From positions 992,001 through 1,056,000 of the forward strand of contig NZ_OZ242364.1 in the NCBI RefSeq assembly GCF_965208925.1: DNA of 64,000 nt. Direction: 5' to 3'. The DNA comes from Poriferisodalis sp965208925 (GTDB lineage: Bacteria > Actinomycetota > Acidimicrobiia > Acidimicrobiales > Poriferisodalaceae). The position numbers and the translations under genes were made by a program. Each line of letters begins with the position of its first letter. Within the stretch, counting starts at the first letter, position 1. This document shows, piece by piece, positions 17,016 through 25,638 of the stretch. The notes below the pieces were generated by a model. The model was given only the letters and a program-made list of their open reading frames with translations, searched no databases and had not been told where the DNA came from.

Positions 17016-18137
17016 TCAGGCTTTGGGCCAGGGGTCGGTGTCGTCGAGGCTGTCGAGGCAGTTGTTGTCGGCGCCTTCTTTGCGGCCGGTCCAGCGGACT
17101 TGGCCGGGGGTGGCGCTGAGGCGGGCTATGACGTTCTGCTGCGTCAGGCCGTCGACCTCTACGAACATCTCGCGGGCGATGGTGTGGGGGTCGGTTGCTA
17201 GCTGGCTCATGTCCAGGACTGGTGCTGCGGCTGCCTGGGCATCGTCGAATGCTGCTACTGCCTCGGCCAGGGTGCGCTGGCTCACCCATTCGGCCATTGC
17301 TTCGTCGAGCTCGGGGCGGTGGGCCATGCGGCCTTCGAAGGTGGTGAAGCGCTCGTCGTCGCCGATGCCGATCATCTCCATGACCCTGGCTGCGACCGAG
17401 TCGGTGGAGGTGCTGACGGCCAGCCAGCCACCGTCGGATGCCTGGTAGGTGCCGCGGGGGACGCTGTAGGGGATGCCTGCGCCGAGGCGGGGCTGCAGGT
17501 AGCCCTCGGTGTGCCAGGCGGTCATCAGCGGGCCCATCGCTTGCGACATGGACTCGAGCAGGTTGACGTCGACGACTTGGCCGACGCCGCTGCGCAGGGC
17601 CACCATGGCCGCGAACGCGCCGGCCAGGCCGGCGATCTCGTCGGTGAGCGCGACCGGCGGCAGCAGCGGTGCGCCGCCGGCGTCGCCGTTCATGGAGGCG
17701 AAGCCGCTCATGGCCTCGGCCAGCGTCGCGAAGCCGGGGCGGTCGCGGTACGGGCCGTCCTGGCCGAAGCCGGTCAGCCGCACGATGACGAGCTTCGGGT
17801 TGGCGTCGATCAGCTCGTCGGGCACCAGGCCGAGCGCTTCGAGCTTGCCGGGACGGAAGTTCTCCACCAGCACATCGGCGACGGCCAGGAGCCGCCGGAG
17901 CACGGCCAAGTCGCCGGCGGCCTTGAGATCGAGCGTGACGCAGCGCTTGTTGCGGTTGACAAGCCGCCACCACAGGGTCTCGCCCTGTGCGTCCTTCCAT
18001 CCCATGTTGCGGACGGTGTCGCCTCCGGGGCGCTCCACCTTGATGACATCGGCGCCGAAGTCGGCCAGGTAGCGGGCGCAGTGCGGCCCGGCGAACACCG
18101 ACGACAGGTCCACGACTCGCAGGCCGTCGAGCGGCAT
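17016..18137 (-). CDS. CoA-transferase family III (CaiB/BaiF type)
   Basis: A 373-residue class III CoA transferase, which moves CoA between carboxylic acids through an aspartyl-CoA intermediate. It has the opening LRVVDLSSVFAGPHCARYLADFGADV, IKVERPGGDT, VLVENFRPG, and the catalytic Asp region VGQVVDVNLLESM. The substrate is unknown. Its place beside ecm and the carboxylase suggests an acyl-CoA of the ethylmalonyl/propionyl route, but that is inference. ATG 18137 fits the family start. The start region is part of a 65-bp tandem duplication. The last ~350 bases are C/A-rich on the coding strand, that is, G/T-rich on the plus strand, next to F1 copy 4. Confidence 0.88.
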   Translation of the reverse strand: MPLDGLRVVDLSSVFAGPHCARYLADFGADVIKVERPGGDTVRNMGWKDAQGETLWWRLVNRNKRCVTLDLKAAGDLAVLRRLLAVADVLVENFRPGKLEALGLVPDELIDANPKLVIVRLTGFGQDGPYRDRPGFATLAEAMSGFASMNGDAGGAPLLPPVALTDEIAGLAGAFAAMVALRSGVGQVVDVNLLESMSQAMGPLMTAWHTEGYLQPRLGAGIPYSVPRGTYQASDGGWLAVSTSTDSVAARVMEMIGIGDDERFTTFEGRMAHRPELDEAMAEWVSQRTLAEAVAAFDDAQAAAAPVLDMSQLATDPHTIAREMFVEVDGLTQQNVIARLSATPGQVRWTGRKEGADNNCLDSLDDTDPWPKA

Positions 18138-18238
18138 GACCGCAGCGGGATACGGGCCTGTGGGCACGGCTACTCCACGACTCGCAGGCCGTCGAGCGGC
18201 ATGGCCGCAGCGGGATTCGGGCCTGCGGGCACGGTTAG
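18109..18238. repeat. 65-bp tandem duplication over a gene start
   Basis: Two adjacent 65-bp units (18109-18173 and 18174-18238) differ at only about five or six positions. The left unit holds the first codons of the CoA-transferase gene on the minus strand. The right unit repeats that start upstream and reaches into the accE stop codon. The duplicate creates a 10-codon minus-strand mini-ORF (18202-18170) that begins like the real protein (MPLDGLRVVE) and ends at TAG. Confidence 0.9.
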
Positions 18239-18441
18239 CGGTAGCGGACGGCGGGCCAGGACGTGGGTGCCTGCCAGGGGCGGCCGCTGAAACGCCACTT
18301 GCTGGATGTCGCTGCGTGCGGTGCGGCCGGGACCGGACGGGGCCACAGCAGCTCCAGCGCCGTGACGATGGCGGCGGCCTCCTCCGCGGTCGCTGCGGGC
18401 GTGATGGCCACGTGCGAAGCGTCGATCACAGGGGCTGTCAC
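18235..18441 (-). CDS. accE: acyl-CoA carboxylase epsilon subunit
   Basis: A 68-residue protein starting at GTG 18441, 14 bp after the stop of the carboxylase beta gene. The N-terminal part has the pattern TPAATAEEAAAIVTALELLW and the C terminus ends in a Trp/Arg-rich stretch (SKWRFSGRPW). This is characteristic of the small epsilon subunits that bind and stimulate actinobacterial acyl-CoA carboxylases. Sequence conservation in this family is low, so the position directly after the beta subunit carries much of the weight. Confidence 0.8.
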   Translation of the reverse strand: MTAPVIDASHVAITPAATAEEAAAIVTALELLWPRPVPAAPHAATSSKWRFSGRPWQAPTSWPAVRYR

Positions 18442-18455
18442 CGGTCGCTCGCCTG

Positions 18456-20012
18456 TTACAGCGGCACGTTGCCGTGCTTGCGGCGCGGCAACTCCTCGCG
18501 CTTGGCGCCGATCATGTCGAACGCGGCGATGACCTTCTGGCGGGTCTCGGCGGGATCGATGACGGCATCCACGATGCCCCGCTCGGCCGCGATATAGGGG
18601 TTCGCGTACTTGCGGCTGTACTCGTCGACCAGCGCCGCCTTGCGAGCCTCGGGATCGGCGGCCTGCTGCAGCTCGCGCCGGTTCAGGATCTCCACCGCTC
18701 CCTGCGGGCCCATCACGGCCAGCTCGGCCGTGGGCCAGGCGAAGCTGACGTCGCAGCCGACCGACTTGGAGTCCATCACCACATAGGCGCCGCCGTAGGC
18801 CTTGCGGGTGATCACCTGCACCCGCGGCACGGTCGCCTCGCAGTAGGCGTAGAGCAGCTTGGCGCCGTGGCGGATGATGCCGCCGTGCTCCTGGTCGACG
18901 CCGGGCAGGAAGCCGGGCACGTCCACGAAGGTCAGCAGCGGGATGTTGAAGGCATCGCAGAAGCGCACGAAGCGGGCGGCCTTCTCGGAGGACTCGATGT
19001 CGAGCACGCCGGCCATCACCATCGGCTGGTTGCCGACGACGCCCACCGAGCGGCCGTTGAGGCGTGCGAAGCCGCACACGATGGAGCCGGCCCAGGCGGC
19101 GTGGTATTCGAAGAACTCGCCGTCGTCGACGACCTCGCCGATCACCTGCTTCATGTCGTAGGGCACGTTGGGACTCTGCGGCATCAGGTCGCGCAGCGTC
19201 GGGCACCAGCGGTCGGGCTCGTCGGCGGCTTCGACAATCGGCGGTGCGTCGAGATTGTTCGACGGCAGGAACGACAGCAGGTAGCGCACGTCGTCGAGCA
19301 CGGCCTTCTCGTCGGCTGCGACGAACGTGGCCACGCCCGACTTGGTGCTGTGCGAGCCGGCGCCGCCCAGCTCCTCGAGCGTCACGTCCTCGCCGGTGAC
19401 CGTCTTCACCACATCGGGTCCGGTGATGAACATGTGGCTGGAGTCGCGCACCATGAAGATGAAGTCGGTCATGGCCGGCGAGTAGACGGCGCCGCCGGCG
19501 CACGGCCCCATGATCACGCTGATCTGCGGGATGACGCCCGACGCCAGCACGTTGCGGCGGAAGATGCCGCCGTAGCCCGCCAGCGACACCACGCCCTCCT
19601 GGATGCGGGCGCCGGCGCCGTCGTTGAGACCGATGATCGGCGCGCCGACCGACTCGGCGAGGTCCATGACCTTGTGGGTCTTCTCGGCGAACACCTCGCC
19701 GAGGGCGCCGCCGAACACGGTGAAGTCCTGGCTGGCCACGAACACCTTGCGGCCGTCGATGTTGCCCCAGCCGGTGATGATGCCGTCGGTGTAGGGGCGC
19801 TCGTCGAGGCCGACGTCGTGCGCCCGGTGGCGGGCCAGCATGTCGAGCTCGTGGAAGGTGCCCTCGTCGAACAGGTACTCGATGCGCTCGCGGGCGAGCA
19901 TCTTGCCCTTGTCGTGCTGCCGCTGGACCGCGCGCTCGGTGCCGGCGTTCAGCGCCTCGTCGCGGCGGCGAGCCAGCTCGGTCAGCCGCTCGTCCATGGT
20001 CGGCTCGGACAT
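18456..20012 (-). CDS. acyl-CoA (propionyl-CoA) carboxylase beta subunit
   Basis: Carboxyltransferase subunit of 518 residues, the usual PccB/AccD length. It moves the carboxyl group from carboxybiotin to an acyl-CoA, most likely propionyl-CoA, giving methylmalonyl-CoA. Motifs include LDMLARHRAHDVGL, the GDGVVTGWG-like IITGWGNIDGR, the oxyanion-hole glycines in GPCAGGAVYSPAMTDFI, and MVMAGVLDIESSEKAARF. The alpha (biotin carboxylase) subunit is not in this window. accE follows in the same direction. With the epimerase at 41.6 kb and the mutase at 14.4 kb it fits a propionyl-CoA to succinyl-CoA route. Confidence 0.93.
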   Translation of the reverse strand: MSEPTMDERLTELARRRDEALNAGTERAVQRQHDKGKMLARERIEYLFDEGTFHELDMLARHRAHDVGLDERPYTDGIITGWGNIDGRKVFVASQDFTVFGGALGEVFAEKTHKVMDLAESVGAPIIGLNDGAGARIQEGVVSLAGYGGIFRRNVLASGVIPQISVIMGPCAGGAVYSPAMTDFIFMVRDSSHMFITGPDVVKTVTGEDVTLEELGGAGSHSTKSGVATFVAADEKAVLDDVRYLLSFLPSNNLDAPPIVEAADEPDRWCPTLRDLMPQSPNVPYDMKQVIGEVVDDGEFFEYHAAWAGSIVCGFARLNGRSVGVVGNQPMVMAGVLDIESSEKAARFVRFCDAFNIPLLTFVDVPGFLPGVDQEHGGIIRHGAKLLYAYCEATVPRVQVITRKAYGGAYVVMDSKSVGCDVSFAWPTAELAVMGPQGAVEILNRRELQQAADPEARKAALVDEYSRKYANPYIAAERGIVDAVIDPAETRQKVIAAFDMIGAKREELPRRKHGNVPL

Positions 20013-20078
20013 CCAGCAGAGCCTACGAGAGCGAGCCGTCCCCTAGCTCAGCGGACAGTGGCTGGGGGTACGCGCTGT

Positions 20079-20140
20079 GCTTCCCGCTCTTGTTCGCTCC
20101 GCTCACGGGCCGCTCGGGCCACGGCTTCGCCTCTAGGCTT
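20079..20140 (+). repeat. F2 intergenic repeat, copy b (short form)
   Basis: GCTTCCCGCTCTTGTTCGCT, then CCGCTCACGGGCCGCTCGGG, CCACGGCTTCGCCTCTAGGCTT. It is truncated at its 3' end relative to copies a, c and f. It lies between the divergent carboxylase and VOC genes and ends only 5 bp before the VOC start codon at 20146, so it forms that gene's leader. Confidence 0.82.
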
Positions 20141-20145
20141 CGCCC

Positions 20146-20505
20146 ATGGAACTGGGGCCTGTGCATCACGTATCGATCAACTGCGCCGATGTTGATGCTG
20201 CGGCGCCGTTCTACACCGACATCCTGGGCATGAAGCAGCTCGACCGCCCTGACTTCGGGTTCAACGGCCGCTGGCTGCAGACGCCCGGCGGCGGCGAGGT
20301 GCACCTGATCGAGGTAGCCGACTGGGTGCCGCCGAAGGGCCAGCACTGGGCCTTCAAGGTGGACGACATCGACGCCACCGTGGCCGAGCTGCGTGACGCC
20401 GGCGTGAAGGTCAAAGACCCGGTGGCGCTGCCTGGCACCACCGCCCGCCAGACGTTCTTCTTCGACCCGGCCGGCAACATGATCGAGCTGAACCAGCCCG
20501 CCTGA
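20146..20505 (+). CDS. VOC-superfamily (glyoxalase/dioxygenase-like) protein
   Basis: A 119-residue single-module protein of the vicinal-oxygen-chelate fold: N-terminal HHVSINCADVDAAAPFYTDILGM, central GEVHLIEVADW, and C-terminal FFFDPAGNMIELNQ with the metal-ligand Glu. Members include glyoxalase I, epimerases and ring-cleaving dioxygenases, and nothing here fixes the substrate. ATG 20146 directly follows F2 copy b. The 3' end converges on the exonuclease gene with a 33-bp gap. Confidence 0.8.
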   Translation: MELGPVHHVSINCADVDAAAPFYTDILGMKQLDRPDFGFNGRWLQTPGGGEVHLIEVADWVPPKGQHWAFKVDDIDATVAELRDAGVKVKDPVALPGTTARQTFFFDPAGNMIELNQPA

Positions 20506-20538
20506 ATCCGGCGCCGCGACAATCCAGCGTCGCCTCAG

Positions 20539-21459
20539 CTAGAGGTCAGCGCGGTAGGCCGCGAGATTCATCACCCGTTCGTACAGCGGGCCGGCGCCGA
20601 TCTGCTCGCAGAGGTCTTCGAACCCGCTGTGCGGGCCGCGCCAGGCCAACTCGTCGACGCCGTCCGACACCGGCGCATCGGTGCGCACCGTGGCGATGCG
20701 GCGGAACAGCAGTGCGAGGTCTCGCTCAGCTGCCAGCGTTGCGGCGAGACCGGCGGCGCCGCGGACCTTCGGTTCCCAGTCGTCGTGCGAGTCCGGGATG
20801 TTCTCGATGTGGCCGTAGTGCGAGAGCATCACCGACGTCGACTTGGCGCCCCAGCCCTTCAGGCCCGGAAAGCCGTCGGCGCTGTCGCCGACTAGGCCCA
20901 GGTAGTCGGGTATCGAGAGGGGCCTCACACCGAACTTCGCCTCGACGCCCGCCGCGTCGACGACCTCGTCGGCCCGGCGGTCCCACTGGACGACTTTGCC
21001 GCCGACGCACTGGCCCAAGTCCTTGTCGGGCGTGCAAATGAACACCTGCCGGACACGGTCGTCGTCAGCAGCCATCGCGGCGCCGGCAGCCATGGCGTCA
21101 TCGGCTTCGAACTCGATCATCGGCCACACCGCCACGCCCAGCAGCCGCAGCGCCTCCTCGGTGGGATGGAACTGCGACAGCAGGTCGGGTTCGATGCCCG
21201 AGCCGTCCTTGTAGCCGGGCCACAGGTCGTTGCGGAACGACTCCACGACATGGTCGGTGGCCACAGCCACGTGTGTGGCACCGCCCTCCAGCAGCATCAC
21301 GATGTTGCCGAGCACGCCGCGCAGTGCCCCGACCTCGCTGCCGTCGGACGCCTTCCGGCTGGGCACCGCAAAGAAGTGGCGGAACAGCTCGTAGGTGCCG
21401 TCGATCAGGTGAACGTCGACCTGACCGCCGACGGGCGGCGCTCCCGCTGATCCCTCCAT
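20539..21459 (-). CDS. 5'-3' exonuclease (flap-endonuclease family)
   Basis: A 306-residue protein resembling the 5' nuclease domain of DNA polymerase I, but free-standing. Metal-binding acidic clusters are visible in VHLIDGTYELFR, MIEFEADDAMAAG and FICTPDKDLGQ, and a helix-hairpin-helix DNA-binding segment in GDSADGFPGLKGWGAKS. It would remove flaps or RNA primers. The start was set at ATG 21459 (MEGSAGAPP); the longer open frame to 21741 runs through the F2 repeat and is not supported. Confidence 0.88.
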   Translation of the reverse strand: MEGSAGAPPVGGQVDVHLIDGTYELFRHFFAVPSRKASDGSEVGALRGVLGNIVMLLEGGATHVAVATDHVVESFRNDLWPGYKDGSGIEPDLLSQFHPTEEALRLLGVAVWPMIEFEADDAMAAGAAMAADDDRVRQVFICTPDKDLGQCVGGKVVQWDRRADEVVDAAGVEAKFGVRPLSIPDYLGLVGDSADGFPGLKGWGAKSTSVMLSHYGHIENIPDSHDDWEPKVRGAAGLAATLAAERDLALLFRRIATVRTDAPVSDGVDELAWRGPHSGFEDLCEQIGAGPLYERVMNLAAYRADL

Positions 21460-21488
21460 GGCCGCGACCCTAGAAGGCCGCCGCACCA

Positions 21489-21557
21489 GAGGCTGAGCCG
21501 TATGGCGAAGCCGTGGCCTGAGCGGCCCGTGAGCGCAGCGAACAAGAGCGGGAAACC
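21489..21557 (-). repeat. F2 intergenic repeat, copy c
   Basis: Reverse orientation: AGAGGCTGAGCCG, TGGCGAAGCCGTGGCC, TGAGCGGCCCGTGAGCG, then CAGCGAACAAGAGCGGGAA. It sits 30 bp upstream of the exonuclease start in the 265-bp divergent gap before the acyl-CoA ligase. The rest of the gap (21558-21724) shows no recognised element apart from the ligase ribosome site. Confidence 0.82.
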
Positions 21558-21724
21558 ACAGGTGACGCAATGCGGAGCTGCGCCTGTACGCGCATTCTCC
21601 AAAGACGTCCGAGGCAGGCCGCTCTAGAGTTGGCGCGGCCGATCCGCCGGGAGAGACCTCCGGCAAGGCACCGCACACCACGGCGACCACCGCGTACGAC
21701 AACCCATGACCCTGAGGGGACGAC

Positions 21725-23263
21725 ATGAAGGTTCCGTTCACTGTTTCCGACTTCCTGTACCGGGCCGAGAACGTCTACCCGGACCGGGTGGCGCTGGCCG
21801 ACGAACCCGAAACGCCCGGCGGCGGGCTCGGGGAGATCACCTACGCCCAGTTCGGCGAGCTCGTGCGGGCCCAGGCGGCCAAGCTGGACCAGCTCGGCAT
21901 CGGGCACGGCGATCGGGTGGCGATGGTGTCGCAGAACGCCGGCCGGCTGATGACGTCGTTCTACGGCGTGTCGGGCTACGGCCGCATCTTCGTGCCGATC
22001 AACTTCCGCCTCAGCCACGACGAGATCAGCTACATCATCGATCACTGCGGCGCCACGATGCTGCTGGTGGACCCCTCCATGGAGGACACCTGCAAGGACA
22101 TCGACGTGGAGCACTTCGTGGTGATGGGCACCGACGCCGACGACCAGATGTACGCACCGGGCGTCGAGCCCGTCCCCTGGACGCCCGACGAGGACATCAC
22201 CGCCACCATCAACTACACCTCGGGCACGACCGCCCGCCCCAAGGGCGTGCAGCAGACCCACCGGGCGCTGTGGGTGAACGCCACCACCTTCGGCTGGCAC
22301 TCGGGCGTCAGCGACCGTGACGTGTACCTGCACACGCTGCCGATGTTCCACTGCAACGGCTGGGGCATGCCCTACGCCGTGACTGGCATGGGCGGCAAGC
22401 ACGTGGTGCAGCGCGAGGTGCGCGGCCCCGAGATCCTGAAGCGCATCGAGCACCACGGCGTGACGCTGATGTGCGGCGCCCCTGCGGTCGTGGCTGCCGT
22501 GCTGGACGCTGCAGCCGAGTGGGAAGGCCCCATTCCCGGCAGCGGACGGGTGCGGATGGTGGTGGCGGGCGCCCCGCCGCCCACGCGCACCATCGCCCGG
22601 ATGGAGACCGAGCTGGGCTGGGAGTTCATCCAGATCTACGGACTCACCGAGACGGCACCGCTGCTCACCATGAACCGCTGCCGGCCCGAATGGGACGATT
22701 TCGAGCCCGACGAGAAGGCGCGCAAGCTGAGCCGGGCCGGCGCGCCTGCCATCGGCGTGAAGATCGACGTGGACAACCAGGGCGAGATTCTGGCCCGGGC
22801 CAACGTGGTGCTCGAGGGCTACTGGGAGCAGCCCGAGGCGACTGCCGAGGCCATCACCGACGGCTGGTTCCATACCGGCGACGGCGGCTCGATGGACGAC
22901 GAGCACCACGTCACGATCTCGGACCGCAAGAAGGACGTGATCATCTCCGGCGGCGAGAACGTGTCGTCCATCGAGGTGGAGGACGTGCTGTTCAGCCATC
23001 CCGCGGTGACCGAAGTGGCCGTGATCGGCGTGCCCGACGAGAAGTGGGGCGAGACCATCAAGGCCCTGGTGGTTGTCGACGCCACAGCCGACGCGGTGAC
23101 CGACCGCGACCTCATCGACTTCTGCCGGGACAAGATGGCGCACTTCAAATGCCCGACCAGCGTCGAGTTCCGCGAGGAGCTGGCCCGCACTGCCACCGGC
23201 AAGCTGCAGAAGTTCAAGCTGCGTGCCCCCTACTGGGAGGGCATGGAGAAGCAGATCAACTAG
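21725..23263 (+). CDS. acyl-CoA synthetase (AMP-forming)
   Basis: A 512-residue ANL-superfamily ligase that activates a carboxylic acid through an acyl-AMP to the CoA thioester. Core motifs: ATP loop NYTSGTTARPKGV, the IYGLTETAPLL motif, WFHTGDGGSMDDEHHVTI and the hinge DRKKDVIISGGENVSSIEVE, with the C-terminal lysine region ATGKLQKFKL. It resembles medium/long-chain fatty acid ligases, but the chain is not fixed. GAGGGGAC lies upstream of ATG 21725. Its TAG stop overlaps the stop of the convergent MttB-like gene by 4 bp through a shared CTAG. Confidence 0.92.
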   Translation: MKVPFTVSDFLYRAENVYPDRVALADEPETPGGGLGEITYAQFGELVRAQAAKLDQLGIGHGDRVAMVSQNAGRLMTSFYGVSGYGRIFVPINFRLSHDEISYIIDHCGATMLLVDPSMEDTCKDIDVEHFVVMGTDADDQMYAPGVEPVPWTPDEDITATINYTSGTTARPKGVQQTHRALWVNATTFGWHSGVSDRDVYLHTLPMFHCNGWGMPYAVTGMGGKHVVQREVRGPEILKRIEHHGVTLMCGAPAVVAAVLDAAAEWEGPIPGSGRVRMVVAGAPPPTRTIARMETELGWEFIQIYGLTETAPLLTMNRCRPEWDDFEPDEKARKLSRAGAPAIGVKIDVDNQGEILARANVVLEGYWEQPEATAEAITDGWFHTGDGGSMDDEHHVTISDRKKDVIISGGENVSSIEVEDVLFSHPAVTEVAVIGVPDEKWGETIKALVVVDATADAVTDRDLIDFCRDKMAHFKCPTSVEFREELARTATGKLQKFKLRAPYWEGMEKQIN

Positions 23264-24774
23264 AGGGGCTCTACGCCGCCTTCGGCCCGGCGGCGCTCCA
23301 CGAAGTCGGTGAGCTCGGCGCGGATCGCGTCGTCCATCGGCGGCTCTTCGTAGTCGGCCAGCAGTTGCTTCCAGATGCGATTCGCCCGCTGGGTGGCGTC
23401 GAGCGCGCCGTCCTCGTGCCACGTCTCGAAATTGCGCCAGTCCGACAGCGTCGGCTCGTAGAAGGCGCTGTCGTAGCGCTCCAGCGTGTGGGCGGCACCG
23501 AAGAAGTGGTTGGCCGGCCCGACCTCGGCAATGGCATCGACGGCCAGTGACGCGTCGTCGATCTGGGTGGGCTGCAGCATGGCCCGGATCATCTGGATCA
23601 TCTCGGCGTCGATGATCACCTTCTCATAGGAGGCGCACAGCCCGCCCTCGATCCAGCCGAGTCCGTGCAGCACGTAGTTGATGCCGCCGACGATGCACGC
23701 CCACAGCGACATCTGCGACTCGTAGGTGGCCTGAGCATCGGGAGCGTTGGAGGCGTTCGCGTTCGAGGCACGCAGCGGCAAGCCGTAGCGGCGAGCCAGC
23801 TGCCCGCTGATGATGGTGGCCCTCACGTATTCGGGCGTGCCGAACGCCGGCGCGCCCGACCGCATGTCCACATTCGACGTGAAGCTGCCGTAGACGACCG
23901 GCACGCCGGGGTTCACGAGCTGCGCCAGCGTGATGCCGGCGAGCGCCTCGGCGTTCTGCAGGGTGAGTGCGCCGGCGATCGTGACCGGTGCCATCGCTCC
24001 CGCCAAGGTGAACGGCGTGTACACGACCGGCTGGCCGTGGCGGGCCAGCTCGATGGCACCCTCCAGCATCGGTTTGTCGTACACGAGCGGCGAGTTGGCA
24101 TTGACGACCGTGTGGATGGACGGCTCGCGCAGCAGCGTCTCATGGTCGATGCCGCGGGCGATGCGGGCGATCTCGATGGCGTCGCTGACACGGGTGCGGC
24201 CCAGCGAGTAGCAGAACCCGGGCTTGGTGGACAGGGTGTACATCGCCGACACCGCATCCAGGTGACGGGTGCGCACCTCCAGATCGATCGGCTCGACGGA
24301 GTGGCCGGTGCAGGTGTCCGCCGCGTCGAGCGCCTGCTGCAGGCGCAGCATGTTGCAGAAGTCGGCGTAGTTGCCGCTGACCCGGCCACGATCGAGGTCG
24401 GACACGTTCGGCGGGCTGCCGACCATGCCGAAGACGACCCAATCGTTGCCGAAGACCACGCTGTTGGCCGGATCGCGAGCATGCAGCGTGAACTCGGACG
24501 GGGCGAGCGCCACCTGCTCGACGACCATCTCGGGATCGAACCGCACCCGCACGCCGTCGTCCGAGCTGGCGCCCGCCTCGAGCAGGATCTGCACGGCTTC
24601 GGGCAGCAGGAAGTTCATGCCGATCTCGGACAGCACGCGCAGCGATGCCTCGTGGATGCGCTCGACTTCGTCGGCGCTGATGAGCTCGACGGGCCGGAAG
24701 GTGTTGCGTGCCTGCTGCCGGGGTGCCGCCGGGATTGCGGCGGCATCCCGACGTTTCCGGCCTCGACGCGTCAC
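23260..24774 (-). CDS. MttB-family (trimethylamine methyltransferase-like) protein, non-pyrrolysine
   Basis: A 504-residue protein of the MttB superfamily. The N-terminal segment LISADEVERIHEASLRVLSEIGM and the TIM-barrel blocks TLSTKPGFCYSLGRT, MLEGAIELARHGQPVVYTPF and VVYGSFTSNVDMRSGAPAFGTPEY are typical. The frame has no internal UAG, so it is of the non-pyrrolysine type; characterised members of that type demethylate glycine betaine, carnitine or proline betaine and pass the methyl group to a corrinoid protein. No corrinoid-protein or methyltransferase partner gene is visible here. GTG start 24774. The upstream TetR gene on the same strand may control it. Confidence 0.85.
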   Translation of the reverse strand: MTRRGRKRRDAAAIPAAPRQQARNTFRPVELISADEVERIHEASLRVLSEIGMNFLLPEAVQILLEAGASSDDGVRVRFDPEMVVEQVALAPSEFTLHARDPANSVVFGNDWVVFGMVGSPPNVSDLDRGRVSGNYADFCNMLRLQQALDAADTCTGHSVEPIDLEVRTRHLDAVSAMYTLSTKPGFCYSLGRTRVSDAIEIARIARGIDHETLLREPSIHTVVNANSPLVYDKPMLEGAIELARHGQPVVYTPFTLAGAMAPVTIAGALTLQNAEALAGITLAQLVNPGVPVVYGSFTSNVDMRSGAPAFGTPEYVRATIISGQLARRYGLPLRASNANASNAPDAQATYESQMSLWACIVGGINYVLHGLGWIEGGLCASYEKVIIDAEMIQMIRAMLQPTQIDDASLAVDAIAEVGPANHFFGAAHTLERYDSAFYEPTLSDWRNFETWHEDGALDATQRANRIWKQLLADYEEPPMDDAIRAELTDFVERRRAEGGVEPL

Positions 24775-24782
24775 TGCAGCGA

Positions 24783-24792
24783 ACCGTACGGT
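24783..24792. promoter_or_regulatory. palindrome upstream of the MttB-like gene (possible operator)
   Basis: ACCGTACGGT is a perfect 10-bp palindrome, 9-18 bases upstream of the GTG start of the MttB-like gene, in the 72-bp gap after the TetR gene. It could be an operator for that regulator. The evidence is only symmetry and position. Confidence 0.3.
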
Positions 24793-24846
24793 CCTGTCTG
24801 GATCACGTCAATATGAGCGCGATGCCGGATTTGCATGAACAGAATG

Positions 24847-25449
24847 TCAGACGCGCAACCCGGCCAGGATGTCCGCTCGCTCGTCGTCGGTCGGCGAGCG
24901 GCCCACGTAGATGTCGAAGTAGTACGTGAGCGCTTCGATGCGAGGGTCCATCGGCTCATCGACCTCGAGTTCGTACCAGCCCATCTGCAGGAAGTAGATG
25001 GTGCGCGCACGGTGGAGTCTCATGACCGGGTCGCTCACTTCGGACGCGAGCATCTGCACGCATGCATCCACCCGCCGCTCATCGGTGGCCCTCAGCTTCT
25101 GCCACAGCTCGGGATTGCTGCGGCCCCAATTCCGCACGGCTACTTCGAGACGCGGCTCGAAGCGCTCCATCCCCAGCCAGCAGCGCATCAATGCGACATA
25201 CCGGTCGACGATGCTGCCCTCCAGCGTGGCTGCCCGGATGATCGAACCTGAGTTGGTCTCCTCCCACACCTCGAGCAGGCGGCTGAGCAGGGCTTCATGG
25301 TTCTCGAAGTGCCAGTAGAAGCTGCCCCGGGTGACGCCGAGCCGCTTGGCGAGCGGCAGCACCTTGACAGCGCTGATGCCATCGGAAACGAGCACGTCGA
25401 GCGCGGCCGCTACCCAGTCGTCTGCGCTTAGGCGTGCCCGCTCAGCCAT
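24847..25449 (-). CDS. TetR-family transcriptional regulator
   Basis: A 200-residue regulator. The N-terminal helix-turn-helix (about residues 8-54) has the TetR pattern: WVAAALDVLVSDGISAVKV, then LAKRLGVTRGSFYWHFENHEALL. The C-terminal ~140 residues form the variable ligand-binding and dimer domain, rich in Trp and Arg, with no recognisable ligand. It lies just upstream of the MttB-like gene on the same strand and diverges from the MerR-MenF gene. Either could be its target. Confidence 0.9.
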   Translation of the reverse strand: MAERARLSADDWVAAALDVLVSDGISAVKVLPLAKRLGVTRGSFYWHFENHEALLSRLLEVWEETNSGSIIRAATLEGSIVDRYVALMRCWLGMERFEPRLEVAVRNWGRSNPELWQKLRATDERRVDACVQMLASEVSDPVMRLHRARTIYFLQMGWYELEVDEPMDPRIEALTYYFDIYVGRSPTDDERADILAGLRV

Positions 25450-25529
25450 CGGACCACCCTATCCAGCGACCTGCCGCTCGGCAGTTGCGGGTGTGAGCGC
25501 CACTACGGATAGACAGAGCGAACACTCTT

Positions 25530-25543
25530 GGAGTCATGACTCC
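25530..25543. promoter_or_regulatory. 14-bp perfect palindrome between divergent regulators
   Basis: GGAGTCATGACTCC is a perfect palindrome centred in the gap between the TetR start (25449) and the MerR-MenF start (25639). It could be an operator for either regulator. The same gap holds F2 copy d. Confidence 0.45.
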
Positions 25544-25571
25544 CACAATGCGTCTACGCTCTGATGCGGAG

Positions 25572-25634
25572 CCGGGGCCCCAAGCGGCCCGTGAGCCTGT
25601 ATCGAATCGAAATCGGCAACAGGAGCGGGAAGAA
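25572..25634 (-). repeat. F2 intergenic repeat, copy d (long form, degenerate)
   Basis: Reverse orientation. GGGGCCCCAAGCGGCCCGTG is followed by a long centre and AACAGGAGCGGGAAG. The longer centre matches copy a (GATT and CGATT blocks) rather than the short form. It ends five bases before the GTG chosen as start of the MerR-MenF gene, so its AGGAG/GGGAAG end doubles as the ribosome-binding region. Confidence 0.7.
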
Positions 25635-25638
25635 ACTC

